Origin: Atrichornis clamosus
Taxonomy: Eukaryota; Chordata; Aves; Passeriformes; Menuridae
Direction of reading: 5' to 3'
NCBI GenBank assembly: GCA_013400975.1
Contig: WBMZ01002672.1
Span: 1 to 64,000 of the forward strand
DNA length: 64,000 nucleotides
The notes below the pieces were generated by a model. It was not told the origin of the DNA, searched no databases, and saw only the letters and a list, made by a program, of their open reading frames with translations. Below, in pieces: positions 63,200 to 64,000 of the stretch (position 1 is the stretch's first letter; every line of letters starts with the position of its first letter). A program made the position numbers and the translations under genes.

Positions 63200-63474
63200 T
63201 CCACTTGTCCTTATGAGTTAAAGACAGTACCTTTTCTTTTAAAAAAAGTATCATGTACTATTTAGAAAATGATTACGCCTTTCTTGTCAAAGCAGTTACA
63301 CCCAGTTATGACCTCCTTGTCTCTCTTTTAAGGATAGGTGGGTTGGTTTCTGTCTTTAAGAGCAATCCTCAGAATGTAGCATCAGAAAACATATATAGGT
63401 GAGGATAAAGTTACCAGCAATGGATAAATGTTCCTGTATAATTACACATTAGCACAGAGGAACTCATCCACCAG

Positions 63475-63531
63475 CTAGTGCTCCATCGGCTCCTCTGCCT
63501 TTTCCACGGTTTCTTCAACAGGCGGAACCGG
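63475..63531 (-). CDS. PSMA1: Proteasome subunit alpha type-1, last coding exon (partial gene)
   Basis: The exon follows the acceptor 'cttttccctctctttaag' and reads PVPPVEETVEKAEEPMEH then TAG. The ending EKA(D/E)EPMEH is the signature C-terminus of PSMA1, the alpha-6 subunit of the 20S proteasome outer ring. This tail lies beyond the folded core and is acidic and proline-rich. The exon begins in phase 0. The rest of the gene lies beyond the right edge; 63532-64000 looks like intron. Placement next to COPB1, on the same strand, agrees with tetrapod gene order and supports the call. Confidence 0.88.
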   Translation of the reverse strand, partial: PVPPVEETVEKAEEPMEH

Positions 63532-64000
63532 CTTAAAGAGAGGGAAAAGAAATATTTTAGGAAGGCAGAAGACAAGACTTGACAATCAGCTTTACACCAA
63601 TCTGAGCATCACAAGTGGTAAAGCGAGCTCGTGTCAGCCAATAGCTTACAAAGTATTGTTGACCAAATTAAGCATGAGCAGGACACAGTTGGTCATTAGG
63701 AGACTACGGAGGTGTCTTGCAAAGGGCATGAGAAACATATGCAGCCACTTCTGTTGCAAAACAGTGAAAACTTGTACTTGATCAAAGATGAGGAAAGAAG
63801 ATGACATTGGAAAAGCCTGGCATAAACTCAGCATAAACTGATTTAATAAACATCTGAGTTTCCAGCTAAGATTGTACGGTGTTCATAAAGTAACTACAAA
63901 TTGCCTTTCTAGAACTCGACTACAGTAGTAGAGTTAAATTTATTTTAAACATAATACATCAGATCTAAATCCTGTCTTTCAACAAAGCCTATTTATTCAT
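63532..64000 (-). other. PSMA1: PSMA1 intron (part)
   Basis: AT-rich sequence upstream of the last PSMA1 exon. No sequence resembling the preceding PSMA1 exon is readable before the window ends. Confidence 0.6.

Noticed and set aside
1..64000. tRNA, rRNA, snoRNA, CRISPR or viral genes
   Set aside because: No cloverleaf with A/B boxes, C/D or H/ACA layout, spaced repeats or viral gene was recognised by eye; a covariance-model scan would be needed to exclude small RNAs in the introns.

Overview
This is vertebrate nuclear DNA, almost certainly from a bird. The evidence is several 5'-truncated CR1 LINEs with the typical 3' end (a 'ttggaccagatgacc...cccttccaacc...ttctatgatt' tail), compact introns, two CpG islands, and two recognisable genes whose order matches the tetrapod RRAS2 - COPB1 - PSMA1 neighbourhood. 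There are no operons, CRISPR arrays, or tRNA or rRNA genes that I can see.

Right-hand third (about 42.4-64.0 kb), all transcribed on the minus strand. The last coding exon of PSMA1 (20S proteasome alpha-6) lies at 63475-63531, with its poly(A) signal at 63194. About 1.5 kb further on, past a purine-rich tract, is a CpG island (about 61.2-61.7 kb), the likely COPB1 promoter; it carries a full CRE and a TGACGTGG (UPRE-type) site. COPB1 (beta-COP of the COPI coat) then runs from its ATG at 59044 to its stop at 42744. I placed all 21 coding exons to the base. They sum to 2862 nt, 953 codons plus stop, with no break, and the first coding intron uses a GC donor. A poly(A) signal lies at 42484-42489.

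Middle (about 0.45-42.4 kb). No protein family is recognisable. The stretch holds CR1 fragments at 6.1-6.7, 16.2-16.8 and 34.1 kb, A-runs, a good CTCF-like motif at 39.63 kb, and several exon-like segments with good splice sites. Some of those on the plus strand (17.29, 18.92, 21.45 kb) chain in frame and might belong to an undescribed gene or lncRNA, but decoy exons of this quality are common.

Left edge (1 to about 360). A CpG-rich, GC-box-rich segment, inferred from synteny to be the upstream edge of the RRAS2 promoter (RRAS2 itself lies outside the window). It contains a striking module repeated three times: CCTTATCGCC / ATGCTAAT / ATATGCAT, interleaved with GC boxes. I find no evidence of an exotic system. 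The best leads are the triplicated POU/GC-box module, the GC-AG intron, the stress-type elements in the COPB1 promoter, and the in-frame exon chain.
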